Shown here piece by piece: positions 1 through 13,838 of a DNA stretch of 64,000 bases. Location: positions 139,817,741 through 139,881,740 of the forward strand of contig CM041465.1 in the NCBI GenBank assembly GCA_023213395.1, read 5' to 3'. Below the pieces are notes generated by a model. The model saw only the letters and a program-made list of their open reading frames with translations. It was not told the DNA's origin and did not search any database. Each line of letters begins with the position of its first letter. The stretch's first letter is position 1. The DNA comes from Cycas panzhihuaensis. Its lineage: Eukaryota > Cycadophyta. The position numbers were made by a program, and so were the translations under genes.

Positions 1-516
1 TCTTGACTTTAGAAAATTAAAAAATCCATTAAATTTTCTCATACACAACCTGCGTGTGGTTATGAGGATTTTGACAACTTAATTTATCATTTCTCCATTG
101 ATTTTCATTAAACAAAATCATATGTAAGGTTATTTCATCATCTTGAAGGCATAAGAACTAATCTCCGACCATAATAATTAAAGAAAATATAGAAAATCTT
201 CACAAAATTAGCCAAACACTCATGGAGGTACAACTTCCATTTTACCATATTCTAAATATATTTAATGTTAGAAACCTATAAATATGAACTATTTATAATA
301 TAAAAAAACCTCAAAAAACTTTATGCAACCATAAGTTATGAAAAACATGCAAAAATAGAGGGATATACCATAAAAAAAAATGGACAACATGCTAATTAGG
401 GTTTTTAAATATTCATTGATTACATGGGCTTCTATAGATTAATTTTCATAACAAAATCCTACCATAAATCTTTATTATCATATATCTAAAGCTTCATATT
501 TTGGAAAAATTAGGGA
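1..516. other. AT-rich sequence, nothing recognised
   Basis: No reading frame, repeat end or RNA gene could be supported in this stretch. Confidence 0.5.
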
Positions 517-597
517 ACACACACACACACACACACATAGATAGATAGATAGATATGTATGTATGTGTGTGTGTGTGTGTGCATGTGTGTGTGTGTG
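517..597. repeat. Compound microsatellite (CA)n-(GATA)n-(GT)n
   Basis: A run of CA dinucleotides is followed by several GATA units, a short GTAT stretch, and then two GT runs separated by GCAT. The CA run and the GT runs are reverse complements, so a single strand could fold into a hairpin with the GATA units in the loop. The minus-strand frame across it (494-730) is only the repeat read as Thr/His and is not a gene. Confidence 0.95.
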
Positions 598-883
598 AAT
601 GTACATATATCCACACATACACACACAAACATATATATACATATACCATGAAAAGCATCCAAAATGCTAAGAGGGTTTTGTAAACCTCCTCAAATAAATT
701 TTGGCATATTACATGGCAACTCTTTCTCATAAAATCTCTTTTCTACAATGATTGACTTAAATAAATAGCCCAATACTATTTTTTGATTTAAAAAAAAATA
801 TTTTTAAATAAAAATCTTTGAATAGTTAATGTCATGGCCATAAGACTTTATTAAATTATTTCATACATTGTATCATCTATTTA
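598..883. other. AT-rich sequence, nothing recognised
   Basis: No gene or repeat boundary could be supported. The first bases of the dispersed repeat that follows may extend a little into this stretch. Confidence 0.4.
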
Positions 884-1395
884 ATGGTGAATAATATTCA
901 ATGAAACCTAAGAGAATTGATTCCTCATAGTCGAGTGGATCTCTAAGGGAACATTTATAATGATCTTAATAAGAGAACTAAACCAAATATATAATCTACA
1001 ACCTCACATATCTCTTAAAACAACTTTTAATCACATCTATAGGGTGCATAATCCTATATAAGTAAACTCTAATAGTAACAATCTCCTTCATGTTTTCTAG
1101 ATTTAATGGAAAACTCTTATATGTCTTAAGAATAAGGTCCATATACATAAAATGTATCCACATATAATACAAAATAAATCTCATTGTTGCTTTTATATTA
1201 AGCCCCAATTTGGTCACATTTTAAACATATTTGACAATAAATCAAATTGGTTTCTTGTTTTGAAAATAACTCCTCAATATCTTATGAAATCTCTATTAAT
1301 CATGAAATCTTATAATAACTTGGCTCTTCAATAAATTGGATCTGATATAAAATGACTCTAATGTGTAGTAGGATCATATAACTTGCTTTAATATG
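884..1395. repeat. Dispersed repeat, left copy (possible LTR of element G)
   Basis: This stretch aligns by eye, with many substitutions and small gaps, to 63499-64000 in the same orientation. Shared words include the CCTCACAT segment near 1003, CAATTTGGTCACATTT near 1206 and the GTGTAGTA segment near 1360. The right copy runs off the window. The right copy continues directly from a sequence that begins like an LTR next to a minus-strand primer site at 7763. This repeat may therefore be the LTR of a very old minus-strand copia element. The LTR identity is inference; the repeat itself is seen directly. Confidence 0.65.
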
Positions 1396-3921
1396 ACATG
1401 TTAAAATTAAAATTGATAAATAATGAATAAGTATAAATGAATTAATGAGGGTATAAGATGAGTAATAAATAATCATAAGATAAAACATGTAATCACATAT
1501 AAGACAATAATTGGTAGGAAATTATGATCTTCAAATATTGTATTAATAATGAATACATATTTATGGTATAATGTCATCTCATAACTAACCAATTACTTTT
1601 GAGAACCTTCCAAGGACCTATACGTGCACTACAAAACTCTCTAGAAATGCACACATATTCATACTTTCATATAAGAGAGTTTATATAAGAAAGGGGTTTT
1701 ATGTTTGTGAATTAAATATTATATATTCTCTAATAAAAGGGTACAAAAAATACTATAGATCATATGGTAAGGCCTTGGTTGTGAATAAATAAGATGAGAC
1801 ACAATAAGAAAATTATCATGATATTTTGGTGAATAATTTAAAATGAGTCAATCCATAATTGGCTTTGATAGCCAACAACTCTTTAATCTTAGATTAAGAA
1901 ACCCTCTTCATATAAAACTATCAATTGGAGGACTAAATGGTGCTTTACATAATGGATAATGAAAAACATGAATAATTGTCTCTAATAAGCTACTCTCTTC
2001 TCTAAACCTTCCAATCAAGTGACACCTAGCCTTTTATAATCTTATTTGGGTTCAAATAACTAATTATCAAAAAAAGAAATGATAATGCATACTGTGTCAT
2101 ATTTTAATATAGTCACTTAGGACATTAACCCTATGGATTATTATGGTCTATTATTTGGTAATCCATATCAGTATAGAAGACATATGTAATACAATAGTTA
2201 TACAAACATTTATTATTTGCATAAAAATCAAAAGACGTTCTAACTTCAACATGTGGCCATACTAAAAATAGTGAAAACTTTTATGTTCATTTTAGAGCCT
2301 ATACTTTTTATTACTAAATTGGTTTTATAACCAACCTCAATTTCCACATAACTATTGTATGGGCAATAATTAATTTCCCTTCCTTAGTTGTATTATAGTC
2401 AATACAAACAACTAGTTCAATACTAATAATGTAATCTTTAGTTTCCTCTCTAATCTTAACAACTCTACCATGCATTACATATTAGATTGCATAGAGTTAT
2501 GATGGACTAGGTCCATCAAAGAATCAAGATATAGGTTTTAGATTGTTAAATGATAATAAATTAACCATAAGGTTAGGATATATCTTTATCCTTACTTATA
2601 CCATTCATAGGCCATATAATTAGGTTGGTGTTTGTAATTCAATACGAGGTTAATGTGACTTATATGACTTAACTAAAGACTAAGGGTAGAAGTCAATGGT
2701 TTCAAAAATAAATAATTGAGAAATTATGAGAAGAATTTTAAAAAGTGGCGGGACCCACAATTAAATTATGTTGTATTATCTCTTTTCATATTTTCACAAA
2801 TATTCAACCAATATCATAAATTGAAGGCAATCATTTATGGAATTGTGAAATGCAAAAAATAACATGGGAGTTGAATTCAACAAATACATTTGGTCAAGGC
2901 ATAATTAATTTATATAAGTGGCCTCCAAACTAATTAAAATTTATCTAGCATACATTTTGAACCTTTTTTCTCCAATGAAAACTCTTAGAGAGTAAAGGGT
3001 AAACAACATAAGTAAAGAAAATTGAATAACCAATTGTAAAATTTTCATCAAATTGAGCTTAAATGTTCGATTTATAGTGAGTATTTTTCCTCTCACATAC
3101 TCTTGTTCATCCATAACACTGATTAAATAGTAAGGAAATAATATTAACTATGGGTTTGATAAGTATTGATATGAAAATTCTTGAAAATGTCATGTGAACT
3201 AAATTTTACATAATGAAAATGGTCATGGATTCTAATCCATGGAGGCTTATGCTTGTACATATCAGCATAATATTGAAGGTTATTCTATATCTAGAGATAA
3301 TTTAGCTTGATGTTAAACACTTCAACCTTGATACTAGGGCCATTTCATTCTTATAAAGTCATTCCTTATGTGATCTCAACCTATAGAATTTATAAGAATT
3401 TTTAAATTAATTCCTAAAGAAGATATTCTAGGTTGTAGTCTTTAGAGGAAGAAGCAAAGAGGAATAGAAAATTAGCACAAGTAATGACAAGTTAGATACA
3501 TATTCATCCTAAGAAAAGTATGAAGTACCATACACATAAATAAATTATAAGAAAGATTTCAAAGATGGGTAATGTTGTTATTAAAGATATTAGGCAAAAA
3601 AGATGACATAAAAATGGAAATTAACTATGTCTATATAATTTATCTAGTGATGTGAAAGAGAATTATACTGCATTAGTCTACTATAGTCAATCAATTTGTC
3701 ATTCAATAGTTGATAAGAGTAAAAAAGAGAGGTGAGTTTTATATAACTATCAAACTTAATTTATGACATTCTTGGGTTAATAAACCTTAGTCCTATTTTC
3801 ACACTAACTATACAAGAGTCTTTTCCTAAAACTCTAACTTAATTTTTATTTACACAAGTATCCAAAATGGACTAAGGTTTCTATTACATTTCCATAGTAA
3901 ATATGCTATTTTTTTTCTATC
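1396..3921. other. AT-rich sequence, no gene recognised
   Basis: Both strands were read and no conserved transposon motif, long frame or RNA gene was found. If G is a real element, this would be part of its internal region, but no pol motif is visible. Confidence 0.4.
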
Positions 3922-5330
3922 CAATCAACCCTAAGAGAGACATATAGGATTGAAAAAGAGGTTTGGTAATAGCTGGATGGTCATAATAATATCAAATTTG
4001 GAGATTACTACCTTTCTGAAAACCATTATACCATCTAGCTCAACTGTTATTCAGGATATAAATCTTTATTTCATGAGCATCCATAAAATAGGGTTTGCTT
4101 TCTAGAGATTTGTAGGTAATTAAAATAAATAAGAGACAAGTTAAATCAAGTTAAAAAGTTTCCTCTCCAAGACCAAGATTTAAAAATTATCTAACAGAAG
4201 GTGGATAACTTAGTTGATATAATAATCCTAGAGAATTAGATCATGATGCTAAGTATTAAACATTTAAAATAAAGATATTATAATCCTCATGGGTTTGTGG
4301 GAGCTTATATAAAAAGCTTAGACATGGCTCCTAAATAAATACACATTTTAGATGGCTCATAGTAGTTTAGGAATTAAGGAATCATAGGTAAAGCTAAAAC
4401 CAACATGGCTTTACAAGCCATGGAAGTGATTGACAATGTGCATACTAGGTAGATCTTGGAATAGAATAAAGGAAAATATATTATGACTAAATATCTAAGG
4501 AAAGATAAATAAAGTTATTAGGCCAAAGTATTTGATAGGTATTAAGATTATAAAACATATAAAAGAACCAAATAGATTAGTCTCTTTTCCATAAACTAAA
4601 AATAAACCTCCCTCTATTTTAAGGGCAACCAAACTAGCTCAACTAGTTCAACAACTACAACAAATAGGGTAGGAGGAATCCTAAATAACTAGTGATGTTT
4701 AAGAAATTATTAAAGGTAATATATATAAAGATATTATTTCTACTCTAAGTAATGCTTCTAACTAACTTTCTCCACAAGCTATAAATATAGAAATGATTAA
4801 TTCTCAATTTGAGTAAGACCTTTAAAGAATGATAGAATATATAGTCCAAGAGGCATAACCCATTAATATACTTATGGAAACCCCATTTGTAAGTAAAACA
4901 ACTAGCATTATACATAGTCATCTAGTACAAAAATCAATGAGAGAGGATGTATACAAATCTTTTGTATATCTCACTTGAATACAAAAGATTTGGAATTGTT
5001 TTATTAGAGTTTCATGATCCTAATTAAAAAGAATAAATTCCCCTCAATTTTTTAAGGAGAAAGCCTATTATGTTTAGATTCTTTCTTGTAAAAGGTTCAA
5101 ACGCAATTGGAAAAAATAACATTTGATGAAGATATAAGAGTTGAGGAAGATGATAAAGAATGGCAGAAACAATGGAGGGATTGAGTAGAACATCAACTAC
5201 AATTGTGATATTTTCTAAAAATGAAAAATAATATATTTGAACACCTATGAGACAAAATCTTTGGTGTGAGGATGTCATTAGAATTGATAAATTTAACACT
5301 TGTATCTTAGTTTCAAACTAAGATAAATAA
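3922..5330 (+). pseudogene. Possible decayed reading frame, unidentified
   Basis: In one forward frame from about 3922 to 4690 I count about 21 stops. All are TAA or TAG, none TGA. Reading appears to continue in the next frame to about 4970, and again in a frame with acidic runs and Trp-to-TGA type stops around 5095-5330. The stop density is about what AT-rich random DNA gives, so only the absence of TGA supports decayed coding sequence. The inferred peptide is rich in Lys, Gln and Ile, with a Ser/Thr run near 4640. I do not recognise a family. It could equally be non-coding. Confidence 0.2.
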
Positions 5331-7762
5331 GATCAAATTATTATGTGGCCATATGAGAGGTTAAACATTTGTACCATTATAAGTGATATGTCTCATCTAT
5401 GTAGCTATGTGATTATAAAATAAAGAAGCTTTAAGAAGTAAAGGAGCAAAGAAGAAGAGATTCTAAAAAATTTTCATGTCTTGCTCTATCTAGTATGTAA
5501 TTGAAGTCCTAATTTTTTAATTCTCTTTTCTATTATTGAGTCTATCTTTAGCCTCAAATACTTCTTAATGTGTATTTCTCTAAAACCTTCCTCTTTAATT
5601 TCTTTTTCCTCATGTTTCAAATTATTACATCTTAACACCCTCAAAATAGACCCCTATAAAAATTAGGAATATATGGGAATTTTCTTAAACATTACTTCAT
5701 GTACTGAACATGCTTGAATTGTTCCTTTTTTGTAGGCATTCCTTATTTGATAATACAAAAACTTTTATTTGGCCTATTTGGTATTTGGTTATTGTCAGGG
5801 ATTAGTAAAGTAATTCATTTAGATCAACTTAGCCATGCTACTATCTATATGTCATAATACTCTAATTTTGTGAAGAGTGGAGTTGTGATTTTTTGAGATT
5901 TTCTTTATTGTTCCTTTGCTTTTCTATCTTTATAAAAAATCATTACATGTGCTTAGTCTAATTGGTGTTTAGATTATGTTCACAAAGATATTATTCCAAT
6001 TTATAGTCTCTAATTATCTCTTTAATGTTCTTTCATCTTCTTTTGTAAGTTAGATTATTTTTATGGTTTCACCATTATAACATTCTTTGAACATATCAAA
6101 ACTTTATATATATATACAAAACCATACAAATTATAAATATGTATATCCAACAAATAATAATAAAGGAGTCACCCCTCTAAGCAAAAGGATCTAAGCCCTT
6201 AAGACGACCCTTTAGTTTTTTTGCTAACTCATTCAACATTTCATAGACTAGGTTAATACAACATACTTTAGAGGGTATAAAAATAATAGGTAATAGATCC
6301 TTCTTTTAATAAATTCCCTTGATATTCATAAGAATTTCTTCAATTATTTTTCATTCCTTTATATGTTTCATTATATATTCTTGTATATTTAAGAAAGGCT
6401 CTTATTTAACCTATTTTATTTCTTATATTTTTGTTGAAAACTTTTTACTCAGTTTCATTTCAACTATGTATGATGTAGCATAGGGATAGTGAATCAGTGG
6501 GTCTTCAAATTGCCCTAATATCATGTGATCAAAGAACATCCAATTGAAGTGGGTTATGTATTCATAGTCTTAGCACTACAAGTAGAACTAATCAGATGCT
6601 TGCTTGCATATGTATCAAGATAAGTGAATGATCTCTTTTTTTCCTATATGTTTAACATCAAAATAGGTTCCATTATCATCAACCATTCCCTTACATTTGT
6701 CCCTTTGCTAGGATAAAGTAATTTCCAAACAAATTTCTATGTTTATCTAAATATCTATGAAAATGCCATTACAATTACTTAATATAGGTAAATATAATTA
6801 TGATACTAGAGATTTGATGGTATAAATGCATAGATCTAAAAAAAATATGTGATATTGAAAAAAGAAACACCAAAATTAGATTTCATATGTTAAAGCTTTA
6901 TTTGTTTAAAGGCTAACTAAGAATTTTCACAAATGTTTCTTAAAGTTCTTTAGTTAATTTTCAGAATCAAAATATGAGACTATATAGCTCCAAATATGGT
7001 TATACATATATTCAAATCAAAGTTATGAAAGTTAACAAATTCTAATGAAACAAAAAATACTTAATTTTAAGCTCATAGTAAAAACATATCATGATATATG
7101 CATAAGCAAGTATAAAACGTGGGATACAAATTTATGAAATTGGATTAAACCCCCATCACAAAAGTTATTGGTCCTATGGGTTTGAGTATATTATCATTGC
7201 TATCCCAAAGGGAGAGAATTCCAAACCGAGTTCAATAGAATTTGATTTTTTTACAACCTTATAATAATGCAAAAATAATTTGTGCTTGGTAATCTCACAA
7301 TGGAAGCATTCTTTTTCCTTTTCTTTAGATCCTTTGATTGGTTTAATTATTGAAAACTCCCATAATGTCATGGTATATTTGCTCAATATATGATTTAATA
7401 TAGGGTTTATAATGATATCTAAGGGCTCTATTAGTAATTGAATCCTCCCGATATTATACTATAAATGCCAACAAGCAACTATAGATATGCACAATTACAA
7501 CAAAGGCCACAACTACCCATGAAGACTACAGTTCCTAAAAAAGCTTCCTATGAAACTCAATGATGATTACTTATATTATAAGGTAAACATACAATTTCCC
7601 ATAACCAACTAAGATGCTAAAGTAATTTCTAAGAGCACACTACAAACTAGTATAGAATTGAAATGTCCATTATAGTTCAAAGGTGTTTAATAGCTTTATA
7701 TGATGTTCATAACCTCTATAAAGTGTTGAATATAGTTTTTGGGTTGAGTTTAATGTCTTAGA
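5331..7762. other. AT-rich sequence, nothing recognised
   Basis: The longest frame (7174-7386, minus) is 70 residues and has no recognisable motif. No repeat ends are visible. Confidence 0.4.
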
Positions 7763-7774
7763 GCTCTAATACCA
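7763..7774 (-). other. Primer binding site, initiator-Met type, minus strand (element G)
   Basis: Read on the minus strand this is TGGTATTAGAGC. It differs by one C-to-T from TGGTATCAGAGC, the usual site in plant copia elements. Two bases further on is TGTTATAATCTATGAA, which would be the terminal bases of a minus-strand LTR. That LTR is cut after 16 bases by the LTR of element A. Confidence 0.55.
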
Positions 7775-7776
7775 TT

Positions 7777-7792
7777 TGTTATAATCTATGAA
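7777..7792 (-). repeat. Stub of LTR of element G, ending in target ATGAA
   Basis: Sixteen bases between the minus-strand primer site and the LTR of A. The last five, ATGAA, also read across the right end of A at 63410-63414. The LTR of G would then continue to the right of A, from 63411 onward. Confidence 0.4.
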
Positions 7793-8130
7793 TGTTAGAA
7801 TAATACCCATTAGCGCTCTTATCTACCTAGAGTTAATTAACCAAATTAGAATGATAACCTAGATATTAGCAGAGATATCATGGTGGCTCTATGTCAGAAC
7901 TTAGTCACACTTGGCTACACTTTGTCAGATATTGGTGGCATCTTTTCTGGTATTTATTAGTACCAATTATTAGTGGACGTTGAGTGGTGTATTTCATCTT
8001 GCTCACATCTCATCTATTTATTCATGGGGTCTAAAGACCCCAGTGTTCATCAACACCACCACTCTATGAAGTTGATGGTTAACTCTTTCATGCATTCTAT
8101 CTATGTTTTCTCTATCCTTTGATTCCATCA
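7793..8130 (+). repeat. 5' LTR of old copia element A
   Basis: This 338-bp sequence begins TGTTAGAATAATACCCATTA and ends GATTCCATCA. It matches 63073-63410, which is also 338 bp, along its whole length at roughly four-fifths identity by eye. An initiator-Met primer site follows directly, which marks it as a 5' LTR. A shared word of about 20 bases around TTCATGGGGTCTAAAGACCC is the best-kept part. Low identity between the pair makes this the oldest dated insertion in the window. Confidence 0.85.
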
Positions 8131-8132
8131 TT

Positions 8133-8144
8133 TGGTATTAGAGC
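8133..8144 (+). other. Primer binding site of element A
   Basis: TGGTATTAGAGC, one C-to-T change from the standard initiator-Met tRNA primer site, two bases after the LTR end. Confidence 0.85.
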
Positions 8145-11100
8145 TTAATTCAAGAATTCAGAGCTTAGTTCAAGCATTCCCAAGTTGCAGAAATGATCAT
8201 TTAAAGTCAAGTTGAGGAGTTATCAAGAGCCTCATTTAAAGCTATGAAGGAGTTGTGAAGACTTCGATGTTACACATGATTATTGGTATATATACACTTT
8301 CTATTGGTTTAATATATTATTTATATTATTTAAGGCTTTCATATTCATTATGTTTTCATCTAGGTATGTAATATCATTGTATTCAAGTCATAAAGCTCCT
8401 ACAACATTTGGTTGGAAGTTTATTTTATGCGTATAAGTCTATTGGTTTATTCACATCATTACATTAACATATATATGAGGTGTAGCCTCTATCAATAACC
8501 TACTCTAAAAAGGTTCCTATTACAACCAAGGAGAAGAAGAACTCAGTTGTCGCTACCTAATAGTTAATAGTACAATTATATGCAATCTCAGAGCTAAAGT
8601 TAAAAGACCACCATCACCTTATAAGTAAAGTCTATATAGTCTCCCTACTTAATAATTTTAATCTGGTATCTATATATTTTGTTACATCTATTTCCCATCA
8701 AATATTACCCTTTAACTATTACCTTAGGTTAGTCATCACAACCTTTTCTGGTTCAACACCATTGTCCTTGATCATCAATGAGTGTCTTGAGTACCCTTTT
8801 TTCTCTGGTGGTTGTGTTAGATACTAAGGTACCACCTAATGGCATGTGAATTTATGATCTATATCTAATATTCCTATGTCTCTCATCATATTACTTCTCT
8901 TAGCTTTGATCACATCATATTGTGGTTGGTCTTCATAGGAACAAAAGTTCTAGTTGTAAATATATTTATACAGACCTTATTAATATCTATGTGCATTTTA
9001 TTTTATATAAACTTTATCCCATTAATATTTATGTTAGCTACAAATTACACCTTGGTGACTCAATAAAAAATTTGTTCCTACATTTGCTCTTTCTGTTTTC
9101 TCTTTGCTTCACATGTCCCAACAAATCTGTATAACTCAGGTGGATGCCCAAGAAAGGAAAAATGATGAGATTTGGATGTGATCTCTCTTTTGGATGAGGT
9201 TCCCTCTCTTTATTGATATTTAGTGGCTACATCAAAATTCCTCAGCTCCAACTACATTAGTACACCTCAACTATATAAATCTTGTTGCCAAACAATTATC
9301 TAAGAAGGTAAACCGTGTATGTTATTTCTTTTTCTTTTCCCCCTTTTTTAAACAAGCAAAGAATACCAAAATAAAATAAAATAAACTATATCCTAAAGAT
9401 GCAAAACACACTAGCATAATATACAAATGGTACGATATGTAATATTGTATGCAACTTGATGGAAGCTAAAATAGCATGTTATGCTTATGCAAGACTCTTT
9501 ATTTTATACACATGTTATTTTGAACTTTAAGAATGATTTCAATGGAAACAAAAGATTTGAAATATGATTTTGGTTACTAAAGACAAATTATATCCCATAA
9601 AACTCACATGCAACTAGCTATATATTGATATCATTGTAAGTAAATACTAAATAAAAATCATGAGGAGATTCTATCACTCATGGGGCTTCTAGGCACTATA
9701 CGATCCTTGAACCTCATGTAAAGTCTATTTTCTATAAAGATTTATCATTCATACATATATGTTATTTTTTTGAAAAGAGAGAAAATGAATAAGACAAATT
9801 CAAAAAATATAGCACCAAAAAATTTCAAAAATCTTTATTTCATTGATGAGATTTTGCCTTAGAATAGTTATCTCCCTTAATTATGTCTAATCTTTCTTAA
9901 TTTTTTTTCTTAAAACAAGTAGAAAAGAGGAAGAAACTAAGAAAAATAAGCTCAACAATAGATAAGGAGGAAGAGATAAAACTAAAATCTCTTGGCAAGC
10001 TTGGACAGTTGAGAAGAATGGGAATAAGTAGCTATATTTGGAGGTGAAGAGCTAAATCTCTCTTCATAATAGACTAATCCCTTAATTTTTCATAAAGGGT
10101 TAACCTTTCAACTAAGGTTTTCCAAGGAAAAAATGCAAGTAAAGAGTTTTTAGAAATTATATAAAAGAGAGAGGTATATCTGGTCACAAAGAATCATCAA
10201 AAGAGTACTAAACTAAAGGAAAATAATAGTAGAAAAGACCTTACCAAAGATATGAAGCTTGAAGCAAAGAGTTATAATAAATTAAGTACCTTAAGAAGAA
10301 GTAATAAGCTAAATTTAAACAATAATCAAGTATCAATTAGGGCTCCAAATATTTAATCTTGACTTCTCTTTTCATTTTCTTAAAGATAAAGATCAAAATC
10401 ACAAAGAAAATCTCTCATTTTTTTAAGAAAACACTCTAAAACCATACCATCAAGCTCGCAACATTTGAATCAAAGGCCTCTCTAAGGTTTTATAGGGTTA
10501 TAGGCATAAATGGAGTAAGCTTACACTAAATTTGGATGGTGACATGTAAAACCAATGTATTATGTAAAAAATTTACATACTTGGTAGTAAAAAACGTGAT
10601 CAGTCATATTTTATTAATAACAAAAAATGTGACCTTCTTAATAAAATGCGATCGATCATATTTTTAGTAGAACCAAAAATGTGATAAAATAGGAGATAAA
10701 TATTGATCATTAAAAAGTCAAAATAAACTCTTATCAAGATAATTTAAGTAAAAAATAACTTCATCAATGCAAAGGAGCAACCCAAGAAAGGTGAAAACTT
10801 AAGCACAAGCCCAAAATTTATGAAAAGGTAATAACTTAAAGATAAAATTAAGAGAAAAAGATTAAAATAAAAGAATGTTTCAAAGAAAAAAGTGAGTCTA
10901 AATGATCATAAAAGATGAGATTTTATTGCTATAATTTTCACTTATTAATAAGTAAAAGCATAATAATACAATCACCATCATCTAATAGAAAGTATCTACA
11001 AAATCAATACTACATTTCCCTAAAATATGGCCTAATACAACATAGAACAAGCTTTAATAAACTAGATCAACTGTAAATAAAGCAGAAAACTTATTAATAA

Positions 11101-12542
11101 ATATGAAAATTAATTAAGGGTCAAGTTTTGATGAAACATAAGGTTAGTAGGATCATTAGGATCTTAGTGGAAATTGGAATAGAAAATTTTCTAGAAATAT
11201 AAGGCTAAAGTTTGTTTATAATTAGAATATTCTTAACTTATTTCTTCCAAGCCAAGAAATAATCACTTCTAGATATTTTAGTAGTATTAGTTGCAATTAT
11301 TTAAAGTGCCATGATGTCTAATATGTGCCCTGTCTACCTAAAAAAATGTGATCTAATATAGGATATAAGTCTCAATGTCTCCACTCCTAAATAGCCCTTC
11401 ATAGTTGAGATAGTCTTATTTGATGGCATACCTTCTCATAAGTGGAAGCTCAGGAAGTCAATATACCTAAAGGTATATAGGTACTACAAAGTCTTAACTA
11501 GCACCCTAACACCATTGACCCACCTATGCCAAATTTATAGCCTGAATAACAGATCCTCATCTAAGGGCATACTTATAATTAAGGCGCTCATCCCATCTAG
11601 GTTTAGCTTGGTCTTTAAACTACAAAGTTATGGGTATAAACACTTCAACCTACCACTTATTACACCTAATAGCTAATGGGATTCTCTAATATCCATATAA
11701 TTTGAGAAGAATTAATAGCATATGTAGAGTGGTGACTTCAGGAGTCATAATCATTCCTTTTGCAAGGTTGGTAATTAGGCATTTTGTTAAGTATTTATCT
11801 TTTTATTATTTTTATTAATTTTTAAAAATATTTTATAATTAATGGATTTATTTTCATGTTTTAAGCCAGAAAAAAGGAAAATGCCTCTTAAAAACCAAAA
11901 AAACTACCTAAAATAGATTAAAAATAGGCCTAAAAAAGCTAAAAATGATAAAAGAAAAAAACTTTAGGTTATGACCTATATTAAAGATAAAATATTTAGC
12001 AAATATACTAATTATATAACCTAAAGTTTTTTACATTTTATAAAATTTAAATCAAGCAGAAGGAATATAAAAAAATAACAAAATAGATTGGATATAGGAG
12101 ACTAAATCTTTCTATAGAAGTAATGGAATCCCAATCTATCTTCTCCACTATAAAGATAACTCTACCAAGGTTAGATTAAGTGGTCATAGGGCATAGTTTT
12201 GTCTATCCAACTGCATGCACGATGGTAAATAAAATGACAAACTCTATCTCAATCCATAGTATGAAAGAAATAAATCAAATTAGAGCAAGAAATCACCTAT
12301 AAATTAGTATTAAATCATCTACATCTAGTTTGGAAAGAGAGTATAGTCTAAAATTAACAAAAGAATAGCCATAAGATGAGCTTCAAATGGTAATGTAAGT
12401 GGCAATATATAGCCATACAGGGCCACAGATAGTAGTCCCAAATCATAGAGATAGTTGATAGAAGAAAGAGAGCCATGTAGGGCCAAGTAATATCATGAAG
12501 ATAGCCATAGATCCAAAAATAGAGACCACATAGGGCAATCAA
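8145..12542. other. Unassigned AT-rich region between LTR of A and element E
   Basis: The first part is presumably the untranslated leader of A. Its right part (about 12400-12542) contains repeated words of the type CATAGGGC or GTAGGGCC that recur just right of E at 20266, so it may belong to the internal region of element F. No coding motif was recognised on either strand. The short frames at 8922-9134 and 12354-12569 have no supporting features. Confidence 0.4.
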
Positions 12543-12870
12543 TGTTAAGAGAATGCTTATTCTCAACATATGTGTGCATGCACCTAGGGCCCCTAAAATC
12601 CACCTATAACTATCTAAAGCCTACCAAAGTTATCATGCAGTCGTCTATGATGATACCAAGGTACGTATTATGTTTATTTTATTTAAATTTTTATTATTAT
12701 TTTGAATTATTGGGTAAAGGCATTTATCGCCCCCCCAAAATATTTTATACTAAGGGAATACCTCATTGGTGTTTTTTAATACTACCAACTATTTAGAAAT
12801 GTATGTTAACTCAAATACAAATTGTATATTATAATCCTCAACCTGCTCTACTCCTTATGCCTATATTTTA
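12543..12870 (+). repeat. 5' LTR of element E
   Basis: Begins TGTTAAGAGAATGCTTATTC and matches 19939-20265 and 37696-38022 over its full length. It is more diverged from both than they are from each other. Confidence 0.9.
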
Positions 12871-12879
12871 GATCAGAGC
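12868..12879 (+). other. Degenerate primer binding site of element E
   Basis: The last eight bases, ATCAGAGC, match the initiator-Met primer site. The first four are mutated. It lies at the end of the 5' LTR as expected. Confidence 0.6.
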
Positions 12880-13802
12880 ATCGATTTACTCTCATGGCAA
12901 GCATTTACATTCATATTTTGTTAGTTTTATAAAGTTTTATTAATATTTCTTATATAATCTTCATTGATATTTGGTTATTATTGATATGCATTCTCTATTT
13001 AATTAGTATTTCTTTAGATTTTTGTAGTTATAGTGTTCACATTTAACCTAGTAATCATTTGGTGTAATTATTTTGAAGTTTTGTTTAATATTTTTCAAGA
13101 TTTTAATCATTTTTCATCATTTTTTAAGGTTTTTTCAAGTTCTTAAACTTTGGCAAGTTAGTGTGATCTATGAGTCCTCTGCGCTCCAAAAAATATGGTT
13201 AAAAAAAAACCATTGCTCCTACAATAAGTTATAACTCCCAGAAGTCTAGTATACATCACTACTTGATGAAACCCCAATACACCAAAGTGCAAATCACTCA
13301 TTTTAGTTTTGTTTCTTACTGGTTTTCTCTAAAACTTGGTAACAAGGTATTTTTAAGCTAGTAAAGTCTATCTGTGATGATTTTCAAGCCTCATTTTAGT
13401 CATATAGCCTTTTCACCCTCCATAATCTCCTTATCTTTAGTAGGCTCATTCTCATCCTATAGATATCTATCCCTGTGAAATTTTAGAGGCACCTCAACAT
13501 CAACTAGAGCAAGGCTCTTCTCTGATTTCATCATGTTTTATGATTTATGCAAGAAGAACAAGCTCCTTAAGCATCTTCTATTTGTGCGCTCTTTATTAAT
13601 GTTATTTTTTTCAATTTTATATATTAAAAAGTCATTTTTTTGAGAAAGTTTCTCATTGGTTTTATCTCTAGATTAGTGGAAACCCCCTCCCGTAGTGATT
13701 TCAATCAATTTGTAGCTATTTACATTGTTCTTTTTATGTGTAAATCTATCTTAGTATCATTGTTTATTGTGCAACCTCCATGTTATATTTTAGAATCTTT
13801 TT

Positions 13803-13838
<36 letters not shown>

